Below are positions 8,667 through 17,061 of a stretch of DNA of 64,000 nucleotides, in pieces. The position numbers and the translations under genes are program-made. This DNA is from Streptomyces dangxiongensis. GTDB taxonomy: Bacteria; Actinomycetota; Actinomycetes; Streptomycetales; Streptomycetaceae. The notes beneath the pieces are model-generated. The model saw only the letters and a program-made list of their open reading frames with translations, searched no databases and was not told the origin of the DNA. The DNA is taken from NCBI RefSeq assembly GCF_003675325.1, contig NZ_CP033073.1, positions 186,001 through 250,000 on the forward strand, written 5' to 3'. Numbering within the stretch: the first letter of the stretch is position 1; each line of letters opens with the position of its first letter.

Positions 8667-9560
8667 ATGGGCACGATGCACGCGGACGAGGTGGAGACCG
8701 ACGCCGGTCTGGTCCGGAGGCTGCTGCGTGCTCAGTTCCCCCGGTGGGCCGACCTGCCGGTCTCCCGGCTCGCCTCGGGAGGCACGGTCAACGCGATCTA
8801 CCGGCTCGGCGAGGACCTGACCGTCCGGCTGCCGTTGCGTCCCGGTGGCGCCGAGGCCATCGTGCTGGAGGCACGTCTGCTCCCTCGGCTGGCCCCGCTG
8901 CTGCCGCTGCCGATCCCGGAGGTGGTGGCGACCGGCGCCCCGGGTGAGGGGTATCCCCTGGCCTGGGCGGTGCACCGGTGGATCGAGGGGCGCACCCCGG
9001 TCGAGGGCGACCTGGCCGAGCCCGGACTCGTCGCCCGTGACCTCGCGGAGTTCGCGGTCGCCCTCCGCAAGATCGGTCTTCCCGGCGGTCCGCCCGCGCA
9101 CCGGGGCGAGCCGCTGACCACCGAGGATCGGGAGACGCGGGCGTCGATCGAGGCGCTGCGCGGCACCGACGAACCGTTTGACGCGGACGAGATGACCGCG
9201 GCCTGGGAGGAGGCACTCGCGGCACCACGGTGGACGGGCCCCGCCTGCTGGACACACTCCGACCTGATGCCGAGCAATCTGCTGCTCACCGGCGACCGCG
9301 TCTCGGCGGTCATCGACTTCGGCGCCGTGGGCATGGGCGAACCGGCCACCGACCTCATCCCCGCGTGGAACCTGCTGCCCGCCCCGGCGCGGCGGGCGTA
9401 CCGCCAGGCGGTGGATGTGGACGACGCGACCTGGGCGCGCGGCCGGGGCTGGGCGCTGTCCATGGCGGTCACCCAGTTGTCGTACTACCGGACGACCAAT
9501 CCGATCATCTCCGCCAACGCCCGGTACGTCATCAGGGAGATCCTCCGCAGCTCCGGGTAG
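8667..9560 (+). CDS. Aminoglycoside phosphotransferase (APH) family kinase
   Basis: 297 residues with a protein-kinase-like fold. Visible motifs are the nucleotide loop SGGTVNAIYRLGEDLTVRLP (about residues 34-53), the catalytic Brenner motif CWTHSDLMPSNLLL (H-x-D-x4-N) and the metal-binding VIDFGAVGMGEPATDL (about 215-230). This family phosphorylates small-molecule hydroxyls, but most actinobacterial members have unknown substrates. ATG 8667 is chosen; ATG 8676 is possible and neither has a strong ribosome site. The 3' end overlaps the antisense MFS remnant. Confidence 0.87.
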   Translation: MGTMHADEVETDAGLVRRLLRAQFPRWADLPVSRLASGGTVNAIYRLGEDLTVRLPLRPGGAEAIVLEARLLPRLAPLLPLPIPEVVATGAPGEGYPLAWAVHRWIEGRTPVEGDLAEPGLVARDLAEFAVALRKIGLPGGPPAHRGEPLTTEDRETRASIEALRGTDEPFDADEMTAAWEEALAAPRWTGPACWTHSDLMPSNLLLTGDRVSAVIDFGAVGMGEPATDLIPAWNLLPAPARRAYRQAVDVDDATWARGRGWALSMAVTQLSYYRTTNPIISANARYVIREILRSSG

Positions 9561-9569
9561 GACAGCACC

Positions 9570-9805
9570 GCACCGGCGCCGGTGGTCAGCAGCTCCCCGG
9601 CGAGGAAGGTGCCGCGGGACGCGACGGCCACCGTCCCGCCGTAACCGGTGATCAGCAGACCCACCGCCGGCACTGACACGCGCAGGCTCTCGGAGATCGG
9701 CTCCAGGAGGCCGACCGGCAGATTCTCGGCGGTGTTGAAGGTGAAGGCGGCCAGCATCAGGGCCACGAACACCGCCGCCCTGCGCCACGGAGCCGGTCGC
9801 GTCAT
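9570..9805 (-). pseudogene. MFS transporter remnant (N-terminal two spans only)
   Basis: Reading left from ATG 9805, the first 63 residues match the start of drug-efflux MFS proteins: FTFNTAENLPVGLLEPI followed by VGLLITGYGGTVAVAS, where intact relatives continue with the first cytoplasmic loop and ten more spans. Here the similarity stops and the frame runs antisense into the end of the APH gene. The gene is therefore truncated, keeping about 15% of its length. Nothing recognisable lies in the 300 bases between it and the next gene at 10105. Confidence 0.7.
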
Positions 9806-10104
9806 GTCCGCGCGGACACGTCCCGTCCGCGCCTGCCGAACCTGCTCCGTCGCACCGCCCACAAAAACACCTCACCGGGCCCACCGGCCCCACCGCAACC
9901 GAATTCGGGTGGCGCGGCAGTGCCACCGGCGGCGACTGGGCCATCTGGCGCCCCGTTCGGACTCGATCGTGGTCCCGCCCTCGCCGGCCTGGCCGGACGG
10001 AGTGGCCAGGCCGGTGCGGGTCCGGTGCCGGGCGGCCGACTCGCGAGGGGTCGGTTGGGCCCTGAGGATGGAGCGACGCGACCATCTATTCCTTGGACGG
10101 CAGC

Positions 10105-10743
10105 ATGTCGGTGAGACGACTCAGAGGTTCTGGAGGGGGCCGGCGCCGGATGGCCATGGGGAGTGCCCTCGGCATCCTTCTGCTCGTGGGTGGGCTCGTG
10201 GGCTGTGGCGGCGGGAGCGGTCAGGACAGCGGTTCCTCGGCTCAGGCGAGTACTCCCCTCACGCCGAATGCCTCGTCGTTCTCCGGAACACCGCCGTCGG
10301 CATTGGCGTCTGCCGCCTCTTCGGCGATCAGCTCTGCCCGTGCCGCCGCCTCTGCCGCGGCGTCGTCGGCCTCGGCTCGGGCCTCCGAGTTCGAGGCATC
10401 CGTGGACGCCGAGACCCAGCGCAGGAGCACGACAGCGCAAAAGGCGCTGAAAGATGTCCAGGGCCGAGGAAACGCGCTGTCCGACGTCGCCATGACGGGG
10501 ATGCCGAAAGCGCAGACCGGCGGAGTACTCGCCGTCCTGGTCAAAATCACCAATACGACGGACAGCGAAGCCTCGTATGCCGTGCAGATCGACTTCAAGA
10601 ACGCATCCGGCAAGGTGGTCGAGACGCGGTACGTGGGTGCGGAACACCTGAAGCCCGGGGAGAAGAAGCAGCCCATCGCGTTCAGTCATCAGCCACCGGA
10701 GCCGAAGCTCACGCCCGTTCTCGCCAAGGCGCAGCGCTACTGA
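10105..10743 (+). CDS. Ser/Ala-rich lipoprotein with FxLYD-like domain
   Basis: About 212 residues. A basic n-region (RRLRGSGGGRRR) and hydrophobic h-region end in the lipobox LVGC, predicting lipidation at Cys and extracytoplasmic anchoring. A low-complexity Ser/Ala helix follows (about 60-110), likely a wall-spanning linker. The C-terminal part (LAVLVKITNTTDSEASYAVQ then VVETRYVGAEHLKPGEKK) resembles FxLYD/immunoglobulin-like extracellular domains. ATG 10105 is preferred because it keeps the arginines of the signal; ATG 10150 with a GGAGGGGG site is an alternative. Function unknown. Confidence 0.72.
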   Translation: MSVRRLRGSGGGRRRMAMGSALGILLLVGGLVGCGGGSGQDSGSSAQASTPLTPNASSFSGTPPSALASAASSAISSARAAASAAASSASARASEFEASVDAETQRRSTTAQKALKDVQGRGNALSDVAMTGMPKAQTGGVLAVLVKITNTTDSEASYAVQIDFKNASGKVVETRYVGAEHLKPGEKKQPIAFSHQPPEPKLTPVLAKAQRY

Positions 10744-10755
10744 CCTCGACCGCAC

Positions 10756-10832
10756 GGGACGGCGGGACGGCGGGGCGGCGGGGCGGCGGGGCGGCGGGGC
10801 GGCGGGGCGGCGGGGCGGCGGGGCGGCGGGGC
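10756..10832. repeat. 8-bp tandem repeat GGGGCGGC
   Basis: Two variant units (GGGACGGC, 10756-10771) are followed by seven perfect GGGGCGGC units (10772-10827) and a partial unit. The strand has more than nine G-runs and could form a G-quadruplex. It lies just after the lipoprotein stop, between two genes that converge. Confidence 0.9.
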
Positions 10833-10884
10833 AGGCTGACGCGGTGCGGTGCGCCCGGGCGGGGCGTGGTGAGGCCCGCCCGGC

Positions 10885-11085
10885 CTACCGCTGGCCGGGC
10901 CAGGTGGCCAGCACGTCGCCGGTCTCCTCGTCCGTGAGGGTGACGCGTGCGTCGGGCATGGCACCGTACTCGCCGACCCAGCGCCGGAATTTGTCCCGCG
11001 CGGTCTCCTCACGGCCCCACCAGCCGTGCTGCACCGGTCTGCCGGCGGCGAAGAGCCGCAGGTGGTAGCGGCCGGGGTCGGTCAT
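10885..11085 (-). CDS. Small hypothetical protein next to ku
   Basis: From ATG 11085 the frame gives 66 residues beginning MTDPGRYHLRLFAAGRPVQHG and ending LATWPGQR. The regular pattern (RYHLRLFAAGRPVQHGWW, RVTLTDEETGDVLATW) looks like a small beta-rich domain, and short proteins of this kind are common in Streptomyces. The frame stays open upstream to ATG 11205 through an unusual pentapeptide repeat, so a 106-residue product is also possible. It runs in the same direction as ku and downstream of it. I do not recognise a function. Confidence 0.6.
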   Translation of the reverse strand: MTDPGRYHLRLFAAGRPVQHGWWGREETARDKFRRWVGEYGAMPDARVTLTDEETGDVLATWPGQR

Positions 11086-11205
11086 GTGGGGTGGCCCTAT
11101 GTCCGTTGGCACCATGTCCAGTGGTCCCATGTGCGGGAGCCCCGTGTGCGGCAGCCCCATGTGCAGCGGCCCCACGTCCGGTGGTCCCATGTGCGCGAGC
11201 CCCAT
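11083..11205. repeat. 15-bp tandem repeat, eight units
   Basis: Eight consecutive 15-bp units of the form CATGTGCGGGAGCCC (degenerate) run from 11083 to 11202, with a ninth CAT at 11203. On the minus strand they are in frame with the downstream small gene and encode five-residue units of the pattern M/T/V-G-L/P-P/A-H/D. Most units contain ATG in that frame, so the translation start is ambiguous. Confidence 0.85.
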
Positions 11206-11253
11206 GTGCGGTGGCGTCCTCGTCGTCGGCCCGACTCGGGGACGCTCGTGCGG

Positions 11254-12180
11254 TCATGCACTTCTCGGCCGGCGTCCGGTCGTCTTCTTGGCCGTAGCCT
11301 TTTTGGCCGCGGTCTTCTTGGCCGCAGGCTGCTTCTTCGCGGCCGCCTTCTTCTTCGGCGTGGGAAGCTCGTGCACGTCGGCCGGCCCCGCCTCCCCGGT
11401 GCGGGACGCCTTGGCCTTCTGTACCGACTCCTGCAACGCCGCCATCAGGTCGAGTACCTGGGCCGGCTGCTCCGGCGCCGGTGCTTCCGGCAGCGGTTTC
11501 TCCTCGCGCTTGGCCTCGATGATCCGCGCGACGGCCTCGGTGTACCGGTCCTGGAACTCCTCCCCTTCGAGTTTGTCGACGGTCATGGTGTCCATGAGGG
11601 CGAGCGCGCCCTCGATCTCGGCCTCGGACACCTCCACCGGCGGCGGCAGCAGCTCGCTGGGCTCGCGGATCTCGTCGGGCCAGCGCATGGCGTGCAGGAC
11701 CAGGACGTCGTCGCGTACCCGCAGCAGTCCGAGCCGTTCCCTGCCGGACCAGGCGTACTTCGCCACGGCCACCTTGGCCGAACGGCTGAGCGCCTTCACG
11801 AGCAGTTTGTACGGCTTGGCCGCGACCTGGCCGGCCGGCTGGAGGTAGTAGCCCTCAGCGATCCGGATCGGATCCACCGAGTCCAGCGGCACGAACGCGT
11901 CGATCTCGATCGCCTTCGCGGTCGGCAGCGGCAGATTGCTCAGGTCCTCGTCCGTGATGGGGATGACCATGGTCTTGGTCAGCTCGTACCCCTTGCCGAT
12001 CTCCTCCTGGGCGACCTCGCGGTCCTCCAGTTCGCACACCTTGCGGTAGTGGACCCGGCCCTGGTCGGGCAGGTGGTACTGGTGGAACCGGATGCTGTGG
12101 TCCTCGGTGGCGCTGACCACGTTGATGGGCACCGTGACCAGACCGAAGGAGATCGCGCCGGACCAGATCGTTCGGGGCAT
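11254..12180 (-). CDS. ku: Ku protein, non-homologous end joining
   Basis: 308 residues. The start MPRTIWSGAISFGLVTVPI and the beta-barrel sequence through HQYHLPDQGRVHYRKVCE are diagnostic of bacterial Ku, which forms a homodimeric ring on broken DNA ends and recruits LigD. After the Ku core (to about residue 255) comes an extended basic tail of Lys/Ala/Pro repeats (KKKAAAKKQPAAKKTAAKKA) that in other actinobacteria helps DNA binding and threading. No ligD lies beside it. Many streptomycetes carry several ku genes, so this may be one paralogue. Confidence 0.96.
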   Translation of the reverse strand: MPRTIWSGAISFGLVTVPINVVSATEDHSIRFHQYHLPDQGRVHYRKVCELEDREVAQEEIGKGYELTKTMVIPITDEDLSNLPLPTAKAIEIDAFVPLDSVDPIRIAEGYYLQPAGQVAAKPYKLLVKALSRSAKVAVAKYAWSGRERLGLLRVRDDVLVLHAMRWPDEIREPSELLPPPVEVSEAEIEGALALMDTMTVDKLEGEEFQDRYTEAVARIIEAKREEKPLPEAPAPEQPAQVLDLMAALQESVQKAKASRTGEAGPADVHELPTPKKKAAAKKQPAAKKTAAKKATAKKTTGRRPRSA

Positions 12181-12410
12181 GGCTGTCCTTTCGCGGGCAC
12201 CCCGAGCACCACCAGGCTATGGACGCCGCGGACGGTTCGCATGCGCAGACAGCGCGGCTCTCCCCCCGGTCACCCACCTGGCCGCCAGCCCACATGACCC
12301 CCAGCCCACATGGCCGCCGGACAGTGCCGCCGGACAGCGGACCGGTCGCGGCCACGACTCGTTTCCGGCCGGGGGCTCCCCCGAGCCGGGTACATCGGGG
12401 ATCATGCGGC

Positions 12411-12972
12411 ATGCGCCCGGATGACTGGCACCTCACCGATGACGTCGACGACTTCCACGCCCGCGCCGGCATCTTCCTGCGCTCGCGCCCCGCACTGCAC
12501 ACCATGCCGCTGACGGTCACCGAGAAGCTGCGCACGAACGGGGCGAGTGGGCACGGCGCCGGGGCCCCGGTGTTCGGCCGGCTGGAGGAGCCAGGGGCGT
12601 CGACGCCGTCGGGGAGGTTCCCGCCGTGGACGCCGACTCCTGGGCCGGCTCGCGCTTCGCCGACAGGCGCTTCACGTTCTGGGAGACTCCGGAGGGCACT
12701 CCCGTCTCCATGGCTGCCGCGACATCGATGGTGGCCGGCATGGTCCGGGTGGACCCCTGTACACCCCGGCCCACCTCCGGGGCCGCGGCTATGCGGGCGC
12801 CGTGACCGCCGAGGTGAGCAGGGCCGCGCTGGCCGCGGGCGCGACGGACGTCGTGCTCTTCGCGGACCCGGCCAACCCCACCAGCAACGCCCTGTACCAG
12901 CGCATCGGTTACGTCCCGCTTGCCGGCTGGGCCGTCTACGACTTCTCCTCCGACGCACCAGGGGCCGGTTAG
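12411..12972 (+). pseudogene. GNAT acetyltransferase, internal deletion plus frameshift
   Basis: ATG 12411 opens RPDDWHLTDDVDDFHARAG, the N-terminus of a two-part GNAT family. About 62 residues later (near 12598) the frame shifts and sequence resumes far downstream in the fold with DADSWAGSRFADRRFTFWE and GTPVSMAAATSMVAGMVRVD. A further one-base loss at about 12757 (GACCCCTGTACACC where VDPVYTPAH is expected) shifts the frame again into LRGRGYAGAVTAEVSRAAL, the acetyl-CoA-binding Q/RxxGxG/A region. The frame ends TAG at 12970. Roughly 100 residues are missing, so it should be inactive. Confidence 0.8.
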
Positions 12973-13019
12973 GGAGCCGGCCGGCACAGAACGCGGCACA
13001 GGCTCGGCGGGCGGTGCCG

Positions 13020-13250
13020 GAGCGCAGCTCGCCGAGGTCGAGAAAGGCGGGCGACTCGCCCACCATCCCCATGTACCGCTCGACATCCTCGCCCACCTGG
13101 CCGCCACCGTCAGGATCGGACCGGCCCTGCTGCCGCGCCTCGCTGCCGCCACTCCGGCCGAGGTCGAGGAGCTGTCCACGTCGTCCGAACCGGCGGTGCG
13201 GATGCTCCTGGCCGCACGGCGCGATCTGCCGGCCGACACCGACCCTGCCC
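13020..13250 (+). pseudogene. Remnant of a leucine-rich-repeat-variant (LRV) protein
   Basis: One frame encodes HHPHVPLDILAHLAATVRIG, then LLPRLAAATPAEVEELS and EPAVRMLLAARRDLPAD, the short helical repeats of LRV/HEAT-like proteins. No start codon fits upstream and the similarity stops abruptly at about 13250, where an unrelated antisense fragment begins. Identification is from repeat pattern only. Confidence 0.5.
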
Positions 13251-13405
13251 CACAGAGTGACCTCGAGGAAGTCCCCGTAGCCGACGGTTGCCGCCGTTTC
13301 GATCGACGACCGCAGCGCCCTCGGGTACGACGTCGAGTTGGCACCCCGCGCCGCCTCCTCAGCGGCCGGGGCGGCCCAGGAGGCGCAGAGCATCACCAGG
13401 ATTCA
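13244..13405 (-). pseudogene. Remnant of a voltage-gated-type potassium channel
   Basis: On the minus strand the frame encodes RGANSTSYPRALRSSIETAA, followed by TVGYGDFLEVTLWGR. TVGYGD is the K+ selectivity filter and the surrounding pore helix and VTLWGR match bacterial two- or six-span K+ channels. An in-frame stop lies just upstream at about 13405 and the similarity ends after LWGR, so only the pore loop survives. It abuts the LRV remnant tail to tail. Confidence 0.6.
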
Positions 13406-13570
13406 GGGCGAGGGCCGGGAGCGAGTGCTTGTCGATCACGCCAGGCGAACGAAGCCGTCACGCTGGCGTCGGCCGACGGCACCCGGGCGTGCCGTCCCAC
13501 CCCGGTGCGGGGCCCGCGACCGGCGTTAGAGTCGTGGCTGGGCATTGTCACCGAGGAGGGGGCCCCGAGG

Positions 13571-14113
13571 ATGAACGGGACAGTGACGGCGGTCAGCAGC
13601 AACGGCGAGTACTCGTTCACCAAGCCGAACCGGGACAGCATCACGCTGCTCGCCGGGCTCGGGGTGGAGGGCGACGTACATGCCGGCGTGACGGTCAAGC
13701 ACCGTTCCCGGGTCGCCCAGGACCCCACCCAGCCGAACCTTCGTCAGGTCCACCTCATCCATGAGGAGTTGTTCGCCGAGGTCGGTGCGGAGGGATTCCG
13801 GGTGGCACCCGGTGACCTCGGCGAGAACATCACCACCAGCGGCATCGATCTGCTCAGCCTGCCGGTCGGCACGCTGCTGCGCGTCGGCGACGAGGCGGTG
13901 CTGGAGGTGACCGGCCTGCGCAACCCGTGCCGGCAGATCGACCGCTTCCAGGACGGACTGCTGAAGCGGGTCGTCGGCCGTGACGAAACCGGGCACGTCG
14001 TGCTCAAGGCCGGGATCATGAGCGTCGTGAGGCACGGTGGTGCGGTGCGTCCGGGCGACGCTATCCGCGTGCAGCTTCCCAGCCAGCCGCACCGACGCCT
14101 GAAGCGGGTCTGA
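13571..14113 (+). CDS. MOSC-domain protein
   Basis: 180 residues. The MOSC (molybdenum cofactor sulfurase C-terminal) domain covers most of it: GLGVEGDVHAGVTVKHRSR, then RQVHLIHEELF, PGDLGENITTSGIDLLSLPV and the conserved Cys in LRNPCRQIDRF (about residue 121). Stand-alone MOSC proteins of this type (YiiM-like) bind molybdenum cofactor or handle sulfur groups, for example reducing N-hydroxylated compounds. A -10 box TAGAGT at 13526-13531 and GAGGAGGGG upstream of ATG 13571 support the start. Confidence 0.88.
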   Translation: MNGTVTAVSSNGEYSFTKPNRDSITLLAGLGVEGDVHAGVTVKHRSRVAQDPTQPNLRQVHLIHEELFAEVGAEGFRVAPGDLGENITTSGIDLLSLPVGTLLRVGDEAVLEVTGLRNPCRQIDRFQDGLLKRVVGRDETGHVVLKAGIMSVVRHGGAVRPGDAIRVQLPSQPHRRLKRV

Positions 14114-14372
14114 CGCCCCTCCCCCGGCGGGCCGGACACGTGGCCGTCTCCTTGGCGTTGTCCCGCGTCCGACATCGCACGGGTACGCGGGCCGGGGGCG
14201 TAACGGGTCCGGTATCGGGCATGATCTTGGTGTTTGACAATAATGGTCCTCAGGCAACAATGGGACCGTGTCGGACCGATACTGCGGAAGGGCGGGGCGT
14301 GGCCCCGTCGGACGGACAGGGCTCCGCGTGCCGCCGGCGGGCGGGGACCGCGGTGAGGCCGCCACGGGCGGT

Positions 14373-14861
14373 TCAGGCGGTCCGGCTGCCGGAGTCCGGG
14401 GCGCCGTGGCCCAGTACCTGCGTCGCCGCGGTGGCGCAGAACGCCTCCAGCCCCTCCAGCAGCGCGGTCCGCTTGGCCGCGGGCATGTCCGCCAGCACCT
14501 TGCGCAACTCCCTCTCCCTGCGGCCGCGCAGGTCGTCGAGGAACGCGCGGCCCCGGCCGCTGAGATGAAGCCGCACCTCACGCCTGTCCTGTGCACTCAC
14601 CGCCCGCTCGACGAACCCGGCGGCCACCAGCCGGTCGCACAGGCGGCTGGTGGACGGCGGGGTGGACGCGAGGGACTCGGCGAGGGTGCGCAGGTTGATG
14701 CCGTCGTGGTGTTCGAGGATGTGCAGCACGCGGAGCTGGGACGCGGACGTGGGCGCGGTGGAGGCGCGGCCCCACACGACTTCCAGCAGCTCGACGGCCG
14801 TTGTGGTCACACGCGCGACCTCTTCGGGCTCTGGACGGCGGCGGAAGGCAGTCACGGTCAC
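14373..14861 (-). CDS. MarR-family regulator (left of the Rsb cluster)
   Basis: 162 residues with a winged helix-turn-helix of the MarR family: SQLRVLHILEHHDGINLRTL, then STPPSTSRLCDRLVAAGFVE (recognition helix) and the wing SAQDRREVRLHLSGRG (about residues 42-105). It is transcribed away from the RsbR operon at 15294. A close paralogue lies at the other end of that operon (20487-20999), and both have the rare TSRLCDRL-type recognition helix. This suggests the pair controls the same genes; that is inferred from position. Confidence 0.88.
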   Translation of the reverse strand: MTVTAFRRRPEPEEVARVTTTAVELLEVVWGRASTAPTSASQLRVLHILEHHDGINLRTLAESLASTPPSTSRLCDRLVAAGFVERAVSAQDRREVRLHLSGRGRAFLDDLRGRRERELRKVLADMPAAKRTALLEGLEAFCATAATQVLGHGAPDSGSRTA

Positions 14862-15293
14862 ACTCTCGCAGGCACTGGGGCGCCTGTCAGCGTACTAGGC
14901 ACATGCGCTGGCTACAGATGTTCCAGGGCGACCGGCGCAGTCCCTTCACAAAGCTTGGACCGGTCCTCCGCGGCCCGGCTGTGGAGGCTGCGGTACGGCG
15001 TCGTCGAACACGTCGGTTCCGAGGGCCAGTTGCCGCTGGATATGGTCGAGGGGACCGACTACGTGGTGCGGGAGGTCGAGCCCGGGGACCGGCCGCTGGA
15101 CGATGCCGTGACCGTCTGCCCGGACCGGCACGGGAGGCCGGCCGGCAGGTGACCGGTGTGACCGGTGTGACCGCGCGGTTGCGCCGATCGCGTGTTGTTC
15201 CCCTCCTGGCCTCGCGCTAATGTTTGCCATAAAGCAATAATTGTCTGATGGCTCGTCGTTCGGCCGGCCGCAGAAGCCCACAGCAGGGAGACG
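14862..15293. other. Intergenic region before the Rsb operon
   Basis: 432 bases without a convincing gene. A short plus frame at about 14980-15150 (VVEHVGSEGQLPLDMVEG) has no start or family. The last 100 bases are AT-rich for this genome and hold the candidate control site at 15234-15251. Confidence 0.5.
15234..15251. promoter_or_regulatory. Candidate operator GCAATAATTGTCTGATGG
   Basis: An AT-rich island 43 bases before rsbR. Its ATTGTCTGA core recurs upstream of the second MarR gene at 21141-21149, and the inverse GACAAT occurs at 14236-14241. Shared presence near both MarR genes suggests a MarR-type or shared promoter site. Confidence 0.35.
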
Positions 15294-16190
15294 ATGCAGG
15301 TGGCGGAGCACGACGCGGCCTCCGAGGTGCCGCAGCGGCTGGGCGGCTTCCTGGAACGGCGCCGCGAGCAGATCGCCCAGCGGTGGGCGGACGCCACCCT
15401 GTTCCGTACCGTCTTCATCGTCTCCCGGGGCGAGGCGGTCGAGGCGTGCGAGGCTGTGGTCGACGCCCTGGCCGAGGTGGCCCGGACCGGACGGCTGGAG
15501 GACATCGAGGCCACCGGCTTCGCCGCGGTGCGCGAGCAGCTCGGCCGGATGTCCGCCTCCCGGGCCCGGGCCGGGTCCAGCCCGTCGCAGATCGCGGGTG
15601 AGGTCGCCGGCCTGCGCGAGCCGGTGATCGCCTTGCTGGACGCCGAGTTCGCGGACCCCGGCGACGAGCAGGCGCACGCGTGCAGGCTCGCGCTGACGGT
15701 CCTGATGGGCACGCTCCGCCTGGTGGTCATGGAGACGGCGGTGAGCGCGGGCGAGGAACTGATCGCCCGGCAGCGCCATCAACTGCTGGAGGTGGCCACT
15801 CCGGTCATCCGGCTGTGGGACGGCGTCGTCGCCGTACCGCTGATCGGCACCCTGGACAGCGCCCGCAGTCAGACCGTGATGGAGAGCCTGCTGGAGGCGA
15901 TCGTGGACCAGCGGGCCCGGTTCGCCATCCTCGACATCACCGGGGTGCCGACCGTCGACTCGCTCGTGGCCCAGCACCTGATGAAGACCGTCGCCGCGGC
16001 CCGTCTGATGGGCGCGGAGTGCATCGTCTCGGGTATACGTCCCGCCATCGCGCAGACCATCGTCCAGCTCGGCATCGACCTCGGGTCGATCATCACGCGG
16101 GCCGGCCTCGCCGACGCGCTGGCGTACGCGCTGGGCCGGCAGGGCATCGTCGTCTCTCCGGCCCCGGCCGCGGGAGCGATCCCGCGGTGA
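15294..16190 (+). CDS. rsbR: RsbR-type stressosome protein with STAS domain
   Basis: 298 residues. The N-terminal half (about 1-160) is an all-helical RsbR-type sensory domain (GFLERRREQIAQRWADATLF). The C-terminal half is a STAS domain, beginning VIRLWDGVVAVPLIGTLD, with the phosphorylation-site region ILDITGVPTVDSLVAQHLMK and ECIVSGIRPAIAQTIVQLGI. RsbR with RsbS forms the stressosome that holds the RsbT kinase until stress. It is the first gene of an operon in which every following gene overlaps or nearly overlaps; its stop overlaps the rsbS GTG. Confidence 0.93.
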   Translation: MQVAEHDAASEVPQRLGGFLERRREQIAQRWADATLFRTVFIVSRGEAVEACEAVVDALAEVARTGRLEDIEATGFAAVREQLGRMSASRARAGSSPSQIAGEVAGLREPVIALLDAEFADPGDEQAHACRLALTVLMGTLRLVVMETAVSAGEELIARQRHQLLEVATPVIRLWDGVVAVPLIGTLDSARSQTVMESLLEAIVDQRARFAILDITGVPTVDSLVAQHLMKTVAAARLMGAECIVSGIRPAIAQTIVQLGIDLGSIITRAGLADALAYALGRQGIVVSPAPAAGAIPR

Positions 16191-16618
16191 CCCGCTCGCC
16201 CGCCACCCGTCCGGTGCCGGTACTGGCGCTGGGAGATGTCCTGCTGGTCACGCTGCAAGGAGAGCTGCGCGACGAGGCGGCCGAACAACTGCGGTACGAC
16301 ATCGTCCGTCGCATCGGGGCCGGCCCGTCGCCGGTGGGCGGTGTCGTGATCGACGTCTCCGGTGTGGAGACGGTCGACTCCTTCCTCGGCCGCGTCCTGG
16401 CCGAGATCGCCGGGAGCGCGCGCCTGCTGGCCACGCGGACCGTCCTGTCCGGCATGCGCCCGGCCGTGGCCATCACCCTGGTCGAGCTGGGGCTCATGCT
16501 GCCCGGCCTGGTCACGGCCCTGGACGTGGAAAGTGCCCTGTCGCTGCTGAAGGACACGCCCTCGCAGACGCTCCCCGGTCATCCGGCTCACCCGGCTTTT
16601 ACGGAAGAGGGTGCGTGA
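16187..16618 (+). CDS. rsbS: RsbS-type STAS scaffold protein
   Basis: About 143 residues starting at GTG 16187, which overlaps the rsbR stop (GTGA). A single STAS domain with the switch site VIDVSGVETVDSFLGRVLAE, where Ser is the target for RsbT phosphorylation, and TVLSGMRPAVAITLVELGL. It would form the core of the stressosome with RsbR and bind RsbT. A short unstructured tail follows about residue 120. Its TGA overlaps the ATG of rsbT by one base. Confidence 0.92.
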   Translation: MTRSPATRPVPVLALGDVLLVTLQGELRDEAAEQLRYDIVRRIGAGPSPVGGVVIDVSGVETVDSFLGRVLAEIAGSARLLATRTVLSGMRPAVAITLVELGLMLPGLVTALDVESALSLLKDTPSQTLPGHPAHPAFTEEGA

Positions 16619-17061
16619 TGCATGATCCCCTCTCCCCGACCACGCGCCTGCCCATCGATTCGGACGCGGATCTCTCGCGGGTGCGCCAGCGGGTGCGCCA
16701 GGCCGCTGCCGACCTCGGTTTCCGGCTGGTTCCGCAGACGAAGCTGGTGACCGCGGCCAGCGAACTGGCCCGGAACACCCTCGTCCACGGGGGTGGCGGA
16801 CACATGGAGATGACGTTGCTCGGGGACGGTGCCCGTCGCGGGCTGCGGTTGTCCTTCGTCGACACCGGCCCCGGGATCCCGGACGTCGAACGGGCCATGA
16901 CCGACGGCTACTCCACCGGTGGCGGCCTGGGTCTCGGCCTGGGCGGGGCCCGGCGGCTCGTCCGGGAGTTCGCCCTCGACACCCGCCCCGGCCGGGGCAC
17001 CACCGTCACCATCACCGACTGGGCCACCGGCCTGCCCTCGCCCCGCACGGGTGCGTCATGA
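16618..17061 (+). CDS. rsbT: RsbT-type switch kinase
   Basis: About 147 residues of the GHKL ATPase fold: the N-box AASELARNTLVHGGGG, G1 FVDTGPGIPD and G2 GGGLGLGLGGARRLV, then GRGTTVTITDW. All catalytic elements are present. RsbT phosphorylates RsbS/RsbR and, once released, activates an RsbU-type phosphatase, here likely the 620-residue product at 17426. ATG 16618 overlaps the rsbS stop; GTG 16615 is an alternative. Its own TGA is overlapped by the next ATG (17058). Confidence 0.93.
   Translation: MHDPLSPTTRLPIDSDADLSRVRQRVRQAAADLGFRLVPQTKLVTAASELARNTLVHGGGGHMEMTLLGDGARRGLRLSFVDTGPGIPDVERAMTDGYSTGGGLGLGLGGARRLVREFALDTRPGRGTTVTITDWATGLPSPRTGAS

Noticed and set aside
11083..11205. CRISPR or direct-repeat origin (iterons)
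   Set aside because: The units are contiguous 15-mers without spacers, and no replication gene is near.
11855..13396. A 513-codon minus-strand frame through the ku start region
   Set aside because: Only the first 51 codons (K+ channel pore) look real; the rest is a shadow of ku and the GNAT remnant.
14235..14262. TTGACA-17-ACAATG promoter between the MOSC and MarR genes
   Set aside because: The genes there converge, so no downstream gene needs a plus-strand promoter; kept only as part of the motif comparison.
14980..15152. Short gene ending VCPDRHGRPAGR before rsbR
   Set aside because: No start codon with a ribosome site and no recognisable family; codon use alone is not enough.
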